Positions 34,245-46,150 of a DNA stretch of 64,000 nucleotides are shown here, in pieces. The number at the start of each line of letters is the position of its first letter. Within the stretch, counting starts at the first letter, position 1. Made by a program: the position numbers and the translations under genes. The notes under the pieces were generated by a model. That model made no database searches, was not told the origin of the DNA, and saw nothing but the letters and a program-made list of their open reading frames with translations. Source of the DNA: Erodium maritimum (Eukaryota > Streptophyta > Magnoliopsida > Geraniales > Geraniaceae); assembly GCA_963921825.1 (NCBI GenBank), contig OY997590.1, positions 56,472,012 through 56,536,011 of the forward strand, in the 5' to 3' direction.

Positions 34245-35664
34245 TGATGTGAACGTAAAATGCATCTATTCTAGATGTTTTTAGCCCATATTTTTAAGCT
34301 TTTCAGTCTTGGGATAATGTGATTTAATGTATTTTTATCTATATTTATTTAATTGGTCTTTTTTCAAGGGTATATAGGAGTTTGATGTGAAAAAAGGAGT
34401 TTTGGAGCCAAATGGAGCAAAAATTAGCTTAAGGAATTTTGGAGTCTGGCTGATCTTGTCAAGAGAGTAACTTTTGCATCTGAGCTCCGATTTTTGCCCG
34501 TAAGATATCAAATCGAAGGGAATTAAGTTATCTACAACTTGATGAAGGATTCGCCACTATCCAAGATGCACGTTATACACTCGGCGTGTGACAAACGTGC
34601 GCGCGCAGATTTTATTAGTTTTTGGCCAATTTCCCATCTTATCCCTAGGGTTTAATGAAGTATAAATATGATTTTAGGGATTGTATAAAGGGGGGTCACG
34701 AATTTCAAAGGAGAAAACACATTGGGAGAGAGCTTTGGTGATTTTGGGAAGAGGTTTTGAAGATCAAACAAGAGATACAAACTCATTTCCGAAGGTTCTT
34801 CGTAGGTTTTGATTATACTTTGATATTTGTATTACTTTTTCAGTCAGTATGATTATCACTGTTCTTATCATTTCTTTGTGTTCGTATTTCATTGTGATAA
34901 ATTAAATCCTCATTGATTTAGGGCTAGGGGAACGATGTGATGAATTGAATTAACGTAATTCGATTATATATTTTTTTAAACTAGTATTAGGATACTGTTT
35001 ATCTAATTTCGTTCGTAATGCTTTGTCGCCTTGATCACGTGATAATTGATTCAATCTTGGTAACCAACAATTGAGAAATGATGTTAATAGGAGGAAATGT
35101 GAATTAGATAGCTCGAGTTTCAATCTAGACTAGAATATGGTTAGACTGACATGAGTGCAATAATTATAGGTGTAAAACCTGAAAGTTAAAGGAATTCATA
35201 AATTGTAATGCTTTATACCGCCCTACACCTAGATTAGAGATAATTAGGTGGACTGAGTATATTAGGGTCCTAATACGATCGAGAGATGGTTAGGACTATA
35301 CGTATAGAATTCCTGTTTCCTTTGGAATAATATTAGTTGAAAATATATATCGAATCCCGTTAAGTCATTCATCACATTCGAACCCCGTTAATGTCCTATA
35401 TCACCTTTTATCTTTGATTTACAATCCATCTGTGATTTTGTGGTCTGTTTTCGGATCATTTATATATTCTCAGTATCGTATGAAATTACATTTTACAAAA
35501 CAAAACAAATCATCATTATAGGAATAACTTGACCATCGAATTAATTAACTAAAGTGCGTGCCTAATTTCTCCCTTGGGTACGATATCTCGGACTAAACCC
35601 CGATTACTACTTGACGACCGGTACGCTTGCCGTGCCATTCTGAGAGTTAATTCTCGGAGTGTCA
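34245..35664 (+). repeat. 5' LTR of the Athila-like element
   Basis: Begins TGATGTGAACGTAAAATGC and ends GTGTCA, six bases before the primer site. Structure and end sequence resemble the solo LTR at 31960-33664. Confidence 0.8.
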
Positions 35665-35670
35665 AGCCAA

Positions 35671-35688
35671 TGGCGCCGTTGCCGGGGA
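35671..35688 (+). other. Primer binding site (tRNA-Asp type)
   Basis: TGGCGCCGTTGCCGGGGA is complementary to the 3' end of tRNA-Asp, the primer used by Athila/Tat lineage Ty3 elements. Confidence 0.9.
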
Positions 35689-35788
35689 GCAACTAAGGCA
35701 ACTCTGATACATTTGTAATTCGTGTTAAGACCATTTCATTTTTTTTTTGTATATATTTGTCTAGTTGATTCATTGCATTATAACTTTT

Positions 35789-36092
35789 ATGGAGAATTGA
35801 TATTCTGATAATGTGTATTGTGATTTTTGTGGAGCTTATGATCATTCTAACTACAATTGTGAGTACTTACATTCAAATGTCCATTGTCAATATTAGGAGG
35901 ACACTTCCACTTTTGATCAAGGTTATCAAGTTGAACCTCAATTGTCCCATGGTGAGGAGTCGTCACTCGAGAAAATGTGTTTTGCTCTCATGAACCAAAT
36001 GAAGGAGATGAATAAGGAAGCCAAAGAATGGAATATGAATATGATTGAAACTATGAGAAAACCAAATGAAAACATGATTGAGTGGTTTTAAA
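35789..36092 (+). pseudogene. gag-like fragment with CCHC zinc knuckle
   Basis: ATG at 35789 is followed almost at once by TGA (35798), but the same frame continues with CDFCGAYDHSNYNC (35819-35860), a perfect C-x2-C-x4-H-x4-C knuckle. It then gives a Met/Glu/Asn-rich helical stretch (MNQMKEMNKEAKEWNMNMIE). It lies immediately downstream of the primer site, as gag does. Stop codons inside make it non-functional as read. Confidence 0.7.
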
Positions 36093-36126
36093 AGCTTGAA
36101 GATCAAAAAATCCTCCCATACAAACG

Positions 36127-36792
36127 ATGAATGAGAGGGCGCTACACGATCAAGCAATCCACATTGAGGAAGATCTTTCCGAGCACTTAGAAGACACAAC
36201 AAACCAAGAAACTCATTATCCCACCATAAGTTTAGAGGTAAGTGCGGAATGTGAGGTATCAAATTCTAATCCCTCTTGTATAATATCATTGTCATCTCCA
36301 TGTAGTTTTGATGCTTTGAATTCCGTATATGTAAATAATGATTGTATAGTTGTAGAAAGTAGTTCACAAACTTTTTTTGAGCCAAATCTTCCCATAGTAT
36401 CCATAGAGTTAGTTGGCTGACAAATCTATTAGATATCCAAGGGGTACTATGGAAGATGCTCTCAAGAGAGGGGTTGTATTTGAATCTCTCATTGATTTTA
36501 TTTTGCTAGACATCGAGCATGATGTCGAAATTCCCTTTAGCGTGGGAGATTCATTTTTAGATTCTACCAAATCAACTCTTTATGTTCAACCCATCCCATT
36601 GATTTTCAAAATTAACATTGAGCATAGAGTGTTTAATATAAAGCATAATTTTTGTGATGTATTTGCTAGTACTCATTTTCCGTTTGTGAGCTGTGGCTCT
36701 ATTGTGGTAGATGCTCTTGACCCTTGTTGTCATGAGCATCATACGCTTCTTGATATTCATGTCCTTATCAAGTTGTGCCAAGATGAATTTAA
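36127..36792 (+). pseudogene. Athila-type retropepsin region
   Basis: Two overlapping open frames. The second (from 36413) begins ADKSIRYPRGTMEDAL and continues LIDFILLDIEHDVEIPFSVG, matching the part of Athila polyproteins that follows the protease active site (usually ADRSI-x-YP-x-G-x-x-EDVLV ... VLDMEED-x-x-x-P-x-ILGRPFL). The ILGRPFL block is degenerate (FSVGDSFLDST). The coding is cut at 36792 by a MITE. Confidence 0.72.
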
Positions 36793-37857
36793 GGGATAAC
36801 TTCAAAAAGCCGCATAAAACTATACACATTTATCACCTACATACCAACTTCTATTTTTATTTCATACGACCCCCCAAACTATCCATATTTTATCACCGTT
36901 TAATTTTCTGTCAGTTTTCTATTAGTTTTTTCAGAAATGACGAAAATACCCCTACCTTTATAAACCCTAATATCAACCATGACTTTCACATAATAACGAA
37001 AATGCCATTACACATAAAAGTAAGAAAAATAAGAAATCAAAATTAATTTTTGATTTATTTTCGGAAAATAAGAAAAAATAATAATTTTTTTATTTATTTT
37101 CAGAAAATAAGAAAAAATAATATTTTTTATTTATTTATTTTCAGAAATAATAAAAAATAATAATAATTTATTTATTTTTAGAAAATAAGGAAACAGGAAA
37201 AAATAATTATTTTTTATTTATTTTCAGAAGATAAGAAAAAAAAATTTCACCTAAAAAAAATACTTTTTGTTTGTTTTCCAGAAATTATTTCTTATTTTCT
37301 GAAAATAAATAAAAATAATTATTTTTTCATTTTCTTATTTTCTGAAAACATATAAAAAAATAATATTTTTTCTGGAAATAATTTCCAGAAAAAATAATTT
37401 GTGGAAAATAGACAAAAAATCATTTTTTAGGTGAAAATTTTATTTTTTCTTATCTGCTGAAAGTAAATAAAAAATAATTATTTTTTCTTATCTACTGAAA
37501 GTAAATAAAAAATAATTATTTTTTCTTATTTCCTTATTTTTTTGAAAATAAATAAACATTATTTTTTTTCTTATTTTCTGAAAATAAATAAAAATAATAA
37601 TTATTTTTTCTTATTTTCTGAAAATAAATAAAAATTATTTTTGTTTTCTTATTTTATGTGTTATGGCATTTTCGTAATTATATGATTGATATTAGGGTTT
37701 ATAAGAGTAGGGGTATTTTCGTCATTTCTAAAAAAACTAACAGAAAATCAAACGGTGATCAAATATGAATAGTTTGGGGGTCGTATGAAATAAAAATATA
37801 AGTGGGTATGTAGGTGATAAACGCGTATAGTTTTATGCGGCTTTTTGAAGTTATTCC
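36793..37857. mobile_element. Mutator-type MITE, 1.07 kb
   Basis: Left end GGGATAACTTCAAAAAGCCG, right end (reversed) AGGAATAACTTCAAAAAGCC. Perfect 9-bp duplication TGAATTTAA at 36784-36792 and 37858-37866. The inverted repeats run at least 150 bp and include GGGGTATTTTCGTCATTTCT. The interior consists of many imperfect repeats of TTATTTTCTGAAAATAAATA, itself self-complementary, so the whole element can fold into a long hairpin. Confidence 0.95.
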
Positions 37858-38709
37858 TGAATTTAATCACAATTATTCTGTTAAAGCAAAGCTTGATGAA
37901 ATTAGCCTTGAGTTTGGAGCTCTTACAAAACTCAAGGAAAAGGTTCTTATGCTACATTGTGTTCCTTCTCCCGCCTTTTTATCTACACTTGAAGAGAATG
38001 ATGCAATGGAAGTATGAGACGTTCTGGAAGCCTCTTGATTGAGCCTCCTACCCGTCGAGCAAACAACATTAAACAAATGCACTTTTTGGGAGGCAACCCA
38101 ATATTCCTACCCCTCGTTGTTTTGTATATGTTATGTCTTGCTCTTATTCTCCAACTATTTGTGCAAGTTGGTGATACATGATGGAAGCTTGAAAATTAAA
38201 GTTATATTTGTTGGCGCCGAGTTCTCGAGAACTCACTTGGGCGAAGTAGCATTCCATCTACCATGCACAAAGGAAATTTACAATATTCAGGAAAAAGGTA
38301 ATACCGATGAAGGGGCATTATCTCTATCCCTCTATTGCTTATTATGTTTAATATCTACTTGTGAACTTTGATGTTTTTCTGGTGGGTGTTGAGCACCCGA
38401 TTTGCTGTGCTGATAGGTTATGCATCTTAGTTCTCTGAATTGCTTGATTGTTCTACACAAGTGGGGGGTTGCATGTATGTGGTTAGGAGCATGTATATGA
38501 TTGAGTCGCACTAGGGACAGTGCAAGGTTTTTAGTGCGGGGTGGGAGATCGTAGATCTTAGTACGTTTGAATTGTGTGCTTCATGTACCATTGTGTTTGC
38601 ATTGTGTGCTTCATGCATCGTGTGCTTCATTGTTTTTTACTGAGCTTAGTGCACATGATTTCAAGGATTCAATGATTGGAATGTTGAACATGCTCATTTT
38701 CTTGACACT
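37858..38709 (+). pseudogene. Athila pol tail and 3' non-coding region
   Basis: After the MITE the frame gives KAKLDEISLEFGALTKLKEK with a stop at 38015. Then come the hallmark GGGAGGCAACCCAA (38088-38101) and non-coding sequence up to the duplicated LINE segment. Confidence 0.6.
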
Positions 38710-38888
38710 GACATCAATATACCTGGTTTAGGGGGCGCAGACATGATGAGAGGATCCAATCCCGCTTACAGAGCCTTGATTTCTTCCCCCTACTTGTTGT
38801 CCAATGAATTAATTTCTATATATATCTCTATGTATCTAACTCTCTGTACATTTTCTAATAGTGAAAAGATATTTAATACTAAGGTGCG
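38710..38888 (+). repeat. 179-bp LINE segment, second copy
   Basis: Same as 34066-34244 with a handful of changes: GGGGGC for GGGGGT, loss of GG in CTTGGACAG, an extra CT in AACTCTCTGTAC. It ends AAGGTGCG and then runs into unrelated AT-rich DNA. It stands where a 3' LTR and a 5-bp target duplication would be expected. Confidence 0.9.
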
Positions 38889-39640
38889 AACTACACATTT
38901 TGTTAAATAAAGACGAATGAAAGTTGAAATACAGTTGATTATAATTGATCAATAGAGATTGTTAGAATATGAATTAATGATGAGTAGTTGAAGAGTCTAC
39001 TATGAATTAAGTGGGTGGAAGGTGAAGAGTTTACCATTAATGAGGTAGTTAGATGCTAGTGTTACTCTTGTTCTTTGTATCAAGTTATCATCAATATATT
39101 CTATACATTTCATAGTTTTACATAAAGCAATGACTTAAATTCAGAGTTGTCCTTGTACAATTCTAAAATATAAAGAAAAATCATCAAATATATGAATTTT
39201 ACGTAATCAAATATGCTAGTACTAACTTATAATTCTAATATAAATATTTAATTATCATTCAAACATGGTTAAATTTCTCCTCCCATCAAAATGGATAAAT
39301 AATTTTTTGAAAAGAAGAAACAATATTTCTTATTAAAATAATAAATGATAAATTTAATAAATATTTTTCCATGCCTTTTTTTCTAAAACGGAGAGACATA
39401 GGATATTTATTCATCATGCCAATCAATAATAACAGAAACTAGGTCAACGACCCTAGCCCCAGATATGTTCGGGACCTCCGTAGGTTTCTCGACGCTCTTA
39501 GACCTGTAACAAGAGTATATTTTGCATTTTAGACAAGATAAGGCAATACCCACATACTAAGAACTGAAATAGAAAACATAAAAACAAAAAAAAAATTCCA
39601 AGATCGAAGTTGCCTAAAGAACCTTGAGAAAAACTATATA
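38889..39640. other. AT-rich spacer without a gene
   Basis: No open frame or terminal repeat seen. Presumably old sequence flanking the LINE relic. Confidence 0.5.
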
Positions 39641-39779
39641 GGTGACTGTTTGATCGCCTCCTGGTAGATCCTGTTTTCTAGAGGAGAATGGGATGCTCCG
39701 TCCAAAGGAGACCGGTCGGTCCTTCGTCTTGATTCGTCGAGGTTACTCGACTTGGGTTGTCATGGAATGATACACCATC

Positions 39780-40040
39780 TTAGTGTCCCACCCTCGGATC
39801 CCAAATCCACTGGTCGGATAACTCTGGTGCCTTTTTCAACCGTTTCCATTTGGTGGCCGCCGCATAGAAGAGGACAATGGGGACATACGAGACTCGTACT
39901 TGACGTTCACCGGAGAGGCAACGCCCAAAACCCAGCTCTCGACGGATGTCAATAGCTCTCACTAGCCCTAGACGGAAATTCTTAGCTTTCACCATGGGGG
40001 AGAAGTACTTGACGGCGTTGGAGATTGGGAAATCACTCAT
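39780..40040 (-). CDS. Unrecognised small protein or gene fragment (86 codons)
   Basis: ATG at 40040 on the minus strand, MSDFPISNAVKYFSPMVKAK, then a basic region, ending DQWIWDPRVGH with TAA. Composition is coding-like: the block 40040-39650 is GC-rich between AT-rich flanks, with balanced amino-acid use and little low complexity. After the stop, a further open stretch in the same frame (DGVSFHDNPSRVTSTN) suggests the stop may be secondary and the original protein longer. No family recognised and no TATA or splice context seen. It may be a captured fragment or a decayed gene. Confidence 0.35.
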   Translation of the reverse strand: MSDFPISNAVKYFSPMVKAKNFRLGLVRAIDIRRELGFGRCLSGERQVRVSYVPIVLFYAAATKWKRLKKAPELSDQWIWDPRVGH

Positions 40041-41509
40041 AAAAGGGAGAAGCTATGGCCGACTAGTCTCTTAAACTCTTTTTATTATATTTCCCCAATT
40101 TCCATGCCTAATAATTCATATATTATTTGATATATCGAATACACTATTTAAGAAAAACTAATAAGCATTATTTCATTATTAGTACTCATAGATACTATAT
40201 TGTATGGTATATTATTGAACTATCATTTTATATTCTATTCTAGTTTACTTGACTTTTCAAATACAATTTACAATGAGTCGTGAACCGGGTTGTTGGAAAG
40301 CGTTATAAGAGTCTAAAATTAAAATTGAACGTTTGGAGTGGAAAGAGATCAGCCATCGCGCAGATCTTTAAATATCCATAACATTTTCATACATATTTCG
40401 ATTTGGATTCATAAGATATCATATCGAAAGTAACTTAAAGTTGAACGATTTTAAATTAATTTCTAGATTTAGGGTGTTCTAAACCCCTCTGGATACGCTC
40501 TTAGGGTGTAGAATTAACTTTGCAATTTCTGAATCCTATAGAGATCAATCAGTTGGGTGTAGAAAACTATACGATGATACTGTAGTACTCTTGATGTCAC
40601 GATTGGGAGGTGAAAATCAACTTTTCATACTGCTGCGTTTTAAGCATTTTTCCTGCATTATATATCCTTGAGGTAATCCTTGTGTGTTGGTCATGGCTGC
40701 TGTTATTTTGTTTCTCCTGGAGTTAAGAGGTTTTCTGTTGTTAATTGGGTTTCTATGTCAAACAAAATGCCTCCTAGAACCCTCCGAGTCTAAAATACAG
40801 CCTTCAAATTTAGGCATCAATGACACTGATCTACATTACAAAATTCAATATCAATGGACACAGTTTTTGGTCAATACATGCTGAGAAATTGACAAAAACG
40901 CTTACACGAATGAAATATTTGCATGACCACTTTTATATTTTCTTTCCCCTTCAATGGCATTGTGATGGTTCAATACAAAGACATGAACTACAAAATAAAG
41001 ATCAAATTAAGAAATGAACCAAACAAAAAATAAAGTTAAGACTTTGATGATGAATACGTAGCTACAATGGAATTGCAGCTAATGATGCAAATCTCCTTAC
41101 AAATCTACAGCTTCCAGCCTCCCCCCTCCTCTCTTTTGGTTCAGGACTTGGCCAAATTTGTAGACTTCATACTCATATATTACACCGAGATGCAATCAAA
41201 TAGGCCCCTGTTCTGTAAACGTATAAGTAGTGTTGGTTAGTTCTAGAAACCATAAAAAAAATTGTATTTGATCAATACGCTCACTTTCGGCATTTTTCAG
41301 AGGTGATCATGAACAAATCAGCTAATTCTCCGAAAATCTTGCCAGAATGGATCATATTGAGCAGCATTATTATTATCTAAACTCTACTTTCAGTTCACCA
41401 CTTAAGGCATTTATCTATCAGCAGTTGAATATTTCTGGCCAATGACAACGACAGAGACAAGGAAATTTACCAGAGCATAAATTGTACAGGTTAGGAAGAC
41501 CTATGCCAA
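40041..41509. other. Spacer and methyltransferase 3' region
   Basis: 40260-40620 resembles the body of an Athila-type LTR in wording (GCGCAGATCTTTAAATATCC, GATATCATATCGAAAG) but has no ends. 41050-41509 is probably the 3' untranslated region of the methyltransferase on -. No other gene seen. Confidence 0.4.
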
Positions 41510-44500
41510 TCATTTCCTCAGAAACGGTTTTTGGCAAACGAGTAAGCGCTGGTCGCTCCCGTTTTGAAGATCAATGACTCTTGCTTCCCAGCGCATCTGT
41601 GTAGCAAGCACACGGGCCGTATCTATAGCTCCCACTTTATCAGAAAGAACGATCCATCCCTGCCAAAAACATGTTTTTAACAAGTTCAGTCAAACAAACA
41701 GCCAACAATCCACAACTAAAGGCAGAAAATTGTTTAAATTGCTGCTCTAGGGCACGATACAAATGCAACCACAGAGAATACAGATAAATTGGCAAGATAC
41801 AGAGGATTGGGAGTGTAAACTGGTTTTATAGGCAATGTGTATAAAGATTTGGGATTCACTTGCCTAAGTAGAAGCAAGAGAGCACCAAACTTGTGATTCT
41901 TTTTATACATAAAATCGATGAATGACCCCACAGTAAGAAAGAGGGAGAGAGAGAGAGGCCTAACCAGAGTTGTAGAATAGAGGCCCAACATGAGTTGGAA
42001 GGAAATAGATGATAACAGTGGGGAGGTACCACTGCTGAGACTTAAACCCTGGTCCCAAGGACCTAAGTTCAGGTGCTTGACCAGTTTGACAAGCAAGTTT
42101 TGATGGAAGTGTAGACTGTTATTGCATGGAAGATGCAATAATACTATGAATTGTCTCATTACTAAGGTACTAAAAGAAGTTTAAGTGCGGGCAAATAAAA
42201 AAGACAAAAATACAGGGAGAAGATAGGAACCTCTGGGCGCAGTATTCGATCCATCTCCAAAAACAAATGAAGTAAACTACACCTCTCTGATGCGATATGC
42301 GAAAGAAGCCCCTTTGCATGAAGCATATCGTAAGTACGTGGGTATGTGGGGAAGGGTTCACACCTACACATAGATGGAGTCAAAATTATCTTCAAAATAG
42401 TTGGTAACAGTATAGTTGCCATTTAACAGCTTACCAGTCATGCAAGACACCAGCAAAACCTCGATCAAGTACGAGGGGAAGTGTATCATGAATGCCGACG
42501 GGGACTACATTCATCACCCAGACTTGTTTTTTCTGTTCCAAAAATGCAGCATTCAGACCCCCAAAATGAGCATTCATGTCCATCACATTGCGCACCATAT
42601 TAAATGGAGGCAACGGGTCTTCATCACCCGGCCTCTTTGGATGGTCCGAGAAAATTAAGGGGGTGAGGAGAGACCAATAGTTTATCAAAGCAGACCTCCA
42701 GAAATGCAAGTCATCAAAAAAATCATCAGGTCGAACTCCTGCAAAGATAAAGTAGATAAATACATTGGTAAAACATGGCACATATAAAGAATTGAGAGAT
42801 GAAGATATAAATCAAGCTAAAGTAAAGAATATAGGGACTAATACTTTCCATGGACATTTTCAAGTTCATCAGAGCTCAAACCAGAGGACTTGTTCTGGAT
42901 GGCAATCCAACGCTTGCTCTTGGTCCCACTTATACAACGTACAAGGGGCTGATAGTACGATGGAGCATCATGCTCTTCTCCACAAAGTGGTACACCCTGA
43001 TCACTACATATAGAAATACAAGCTGTATTATAGAGTCTGTAAATAGACATTCAAAGAGTTACACAAATGCATTCAATGGCAGACCAAAACTACAACTATT
43101 CTACTTCAGTTCACAACACTTATCAAAGTACAATATAAATGTCGTGTCACTATGACTATACTCACCGAGAGGCACAACAATTTGGATCCGTAGTTTTCTG
43201 CCAGATCAATGTTTCTTCTTGCTGAGCTAGAACACTCCAACACATTTTCTTGGTTAATTCTTCTTCCATAGGGGTTAATAACATGCTTCCCTTGTTAGCA
43301 CCCATCGAACTGCCAAATGACTTGCTTATTGGTGAAGTTAAAACAAAATAACCGCCAGGTTTAAGAACACGGTCCACTTCCATGAGAAAGATTCCATCTG
43401 TTTTTATTGTCATCAAGCAAGATATGCATGTTTAGGTCCTCCAGAACATTTACCGAATTCAACTTTAAAAGTTGATAATTCATGACTCCAGCTATAAAGT
43501 TCATAGCTTTCTTGATTACTTTTAATAATAGTAAACAGAAATGACCTAATGACTACACATTAAGGAAGAGAAAGATACAGAAAGAACAAGACAGTATCAG
43601 TCAAGCAGCACTCCAAATTCTTATTTATTGTGCTGCCCAGAAAGGAAGTCAACTGGTGACAGAAAATTGCCAGATCTGATAAGTATGAGATATATCAACT
43701 AAAAAGTACCTCTTTTGTCCCAAACTATACCACACCGAGCACAATGGACCATGTCAAATGATAACGAAGGATATGGAAGTTGCCTTGATACGAAGTTCCC
43801 TAACATTGCAGGAAGACCTCTCTCAAGAGCCAATTGAACCTGACTGCCAGTTGCCTCGTATTCCGCAATACAAATAGCCATTAACTTCAATGATACCAAA
43901 TGAGCTCCAAAGCTACCAAACCCACAACCAATATCTAACACGTTTTGAACCTGTGATTAACAAATTCAATGATTATATTAAATAATAGAAAGGATCAAAC
44001 ACAACCCACATAATTCCTTGGGATTGGGAATTTGAGAGTTATTGAAACAATGAATTTCATGCTTTCTGGGGAGGGAAATGTAACCAAAATAAGCACGGTA
44101 ATTTATGCTTAGCTACTAACAGTTTAGTATTTATAAGATGAGAAAGAACTGCCTAAGGTGGCTTCATCACGAGCACCATAGGGACGTTAGTGACATGAAG
44201 GATAAAATGTGAAAAATCTTAGTGAGGAGAAACTGTAAGTGGTAAGGTCACACACAAGTTAACAGCGATAATATGAGTAGAAGATGTCACATACTTAGGT
44301 AAAGGATTCATGTACTCGACTTCAACTTTATCTGGGGATAGGCTTTATATTGACTGATAGTATTCTATTTAATTAATAAAACTCTCAAAACCCAACGGAA
44401 ATCCGAAAAAGGTAATAGAATGATCAATATGAGAATGCAGTGGAAAAGTTACTTACACCAGCTTGAGAAAAGTCATAATCATTTCCTGCAAAGATCATAT

Positions 44501-45356
44501 CTGCAATTTGCCGTGAATAGTCTTTGACCTCATCAAAGATGGATCCATCCTCAGAGTGAAAAGCAATTTGATTCTCTTCAAGTAACATCAACCTAGAGGG
44601 TTTGTGCAGAATGGATACATTAATTTTCATAAAATTGAATCATAACCATCTCACAAGAACAACAACAAAACTAATATTAGTGATACCAAACTATCGAACT
44701 TGCGCCAAAACAATAATAATAGCAGTCCTCTGCAATATTTCCACAGAACCGAGAGTAACAAGTCACGTGTCTACTTGTATAAAACTAAATCCGCTCACAA
44801 GAATGGTTATAACAACAACATGAAAGTTAAATCAAAAGTACCTTTTAGTCATGCTTCCTGAGGAAAGAAACTGGTCTTTGGTAATCTTCACATTGGCACT
44901 CCATATCACATCCTTACCAACCGGCCATCTTAAAGGGATCTTATAATCCTTTGGAGGACGAACCAGGCACCTCTCTCCTCCTCTTGACAATTCACAGTGC
45001 CTGTCAAACTCCTCCCCATCTTTAAACCCAGTTAACAAATTTGCCGTGACATTGTAACAAGGCACAAAATTTTCTCTATCTTTGCCACAAAGGCCTAGCT
45101 CTTTCTCCCCACTAGCTCCCAAAGAAAGAGACCTCAGCTCTAAGATATCAAAAAGGGCTTGTTCCTTCAGCCTCCTATAGTTTTTGAAGACATTGGACAC
45201 AGGGGCACGCAAGGCGATAGAATCCAAATCATTTGTAGAGGATGATGACAACACTGTGATCAGGGCAAGTATGCTAATGAGGCACAAAAATAACCAATTA
45301 AGAGGCAGTCTAGAGCCCAAAAGCAGATATAGTTTATTGACCCAGGAGCTTCTCAT
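41510..45356 (-). CDS. PMT4/PMT5: Golgi putative pectin methyltransferase, QUA2-like (QUL1/QUL2; PMT4/PMT5 clade)
   Basis: Eight coding exons on -: 45356-44842, 44592-44457, 43950-43710, 43397-43166, 43003-42849, 42738-42435, 42363-42231 and 41659-41510; 1866 bp, 621 residues. The start is MRSSWVNKLYLLLG, as in the family. A single membrane anchor (WLFLCLISILALITVL, ~20-35) makes it type II in the Golgi. The DUF248/Methyltransf_29 domain follows, with SAM motif LDIGCGFGSFGAHL, DMVHCARCG, EVDRVLKPGGYF, SDHPKRPGDEDPLPPFNM, DWCEPFPTYPRTYDM and the end QRLLVCQKPFLRK. The family is linked to homogalacturonan methylation and cell adhesion. Exons join in frame throughout. All introns are GT...AG except the one at 42848-42739, which begins GAAAGT where GTAAGT is expected. 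PMT4 and PMT5 cannot be separated by eye. Confidence 0.95.
42739..42848 (-). other. Methyltransferase intron with GA-AG boundaries
   Basis: The reading frame (ENVHG then VRPDDFF) requires the exon to end after CATG at 42849. The next bases are GAAAGTATT, identical to a strong plant donor (GTAAGTATT) except T to A at position +2. The acceptor is a normal TTTGCAG. Using the nearest GT (CATGGAAA|GTATT) would add four bases and shift the frame into an early stop. Confidence 0.85.
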
Positions 45357-46150
45357 ATCCAAATTGTTCAACCCCTTTCAACAACTGAGTAATAAAACCT
45401 GCTTCCCTACAAGCATCGAAACAGGTAATGCAGAGATCTCTTCCACCCAGCACTACCTCAAAATCATCACAAATCAAACCCAACCCGGACAAGGAAATAA
45501 GTTCAAATTAGAATAGACTAGCTTCTACTGGGAAAAGCTTATTCAGAGAAATGCCCGGTTCTGAAACAATCCTTACTTGCCAGACATTCAAACGAGACAA
45601 CCTATCCAATTCAATAAGGATCCACCAATCTCCAATTATGCTCCAGATCAACCTGCAAATGAAAGTCAAAGATTCTCCCAATTATAAATCATTGCTTCAC
45701 ACTAACCTATTTTTTTTTTTTGCTGCCCAGGAATCCTAAAAATATAAGGAAACAACTTAAGAAATCGACCCAATATTCCAACACACAATTAGGTTAAAAC
45801 AACAATCCCACGATCCCAAAATTTTCCCTTTCCCCAACACTTTCTCAGCAACCGAACTCATAGACGGTTTATCAATTTCCAGTTTTGAGGAGAACCCAGA
45901 TCTCGATGGGGGAAATAAAATGCAGGGATCAAACCAAAAACGGCATAAACAGGTAAATTCTCATGGGATTCACAAACCCAGAAACAGAAAGCAGTAGGGT
46001 TTTGGGAAAGCGTACCAATAATGGCGAGATTCAGATACAACAAGAACAGAAGATGGATTCAACCATTGACATTTGAAGACAGAGAAACAATGCACGTCGT
46101 CGGGAGAGAAAATAGTCCAGTGTTGCTTTTGTTCCAGATTTCTATATGTG
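45357..46150 (-). promoter_or_regulatory. Methyltransferase 5' leader and promoter
   Basis: On the minus strand a possible leader exon ends GCCATTATTG|GTACGC near 46015. A candidate acceptor CATTTGCAG lies near 45655, so a leader intron of about 360 bp is likely. Several short upstream ATGs are present. No clear TATA box. Confidence 0.45.

Larger units (their letters stand above)
34245..38709 (+). mobile_element. Non-autonomous Athila-like element lacking RT, integrase and 3' LTR
   Basis: Order: 5' LTR (34245-35664), tRNA-Asp-type primer site (35671-35688), gag end with CCHC knuckle, protease-like frame, a MULE MITE (36793-37857), a short pol tail, then the conserved GGGAGGCAACCCAA (38088-38101) that follows the integrase stop in Athila/Tat elements. 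A purine-rich G tract (GTGCGGGGTGGGAGATCG, about 38535) could be the polypurine tract. RT, RNase H and integrase are missing. No 3' LTR is present; instead the 179-bp LINE flank recurs. Confidence 0.8.

Noticed and set aside
37030..37660. AT-rich inverted words considered as a replication origin or matrix attachment region
   Set aside because: They are the interior of a MULE MITE defined by a 9-bp duplication.
42416..43155. Plus-strand frames inside the methyltransferase locus
   Set aside because: Antisense to exons that carry clear domain motifs.
45356..45371. Upstream start giving five extra residues to the methyltransferase
   Set aside because: The codon there is TTG; the first ATG in frame, at 45356, matches the family start MRSS.
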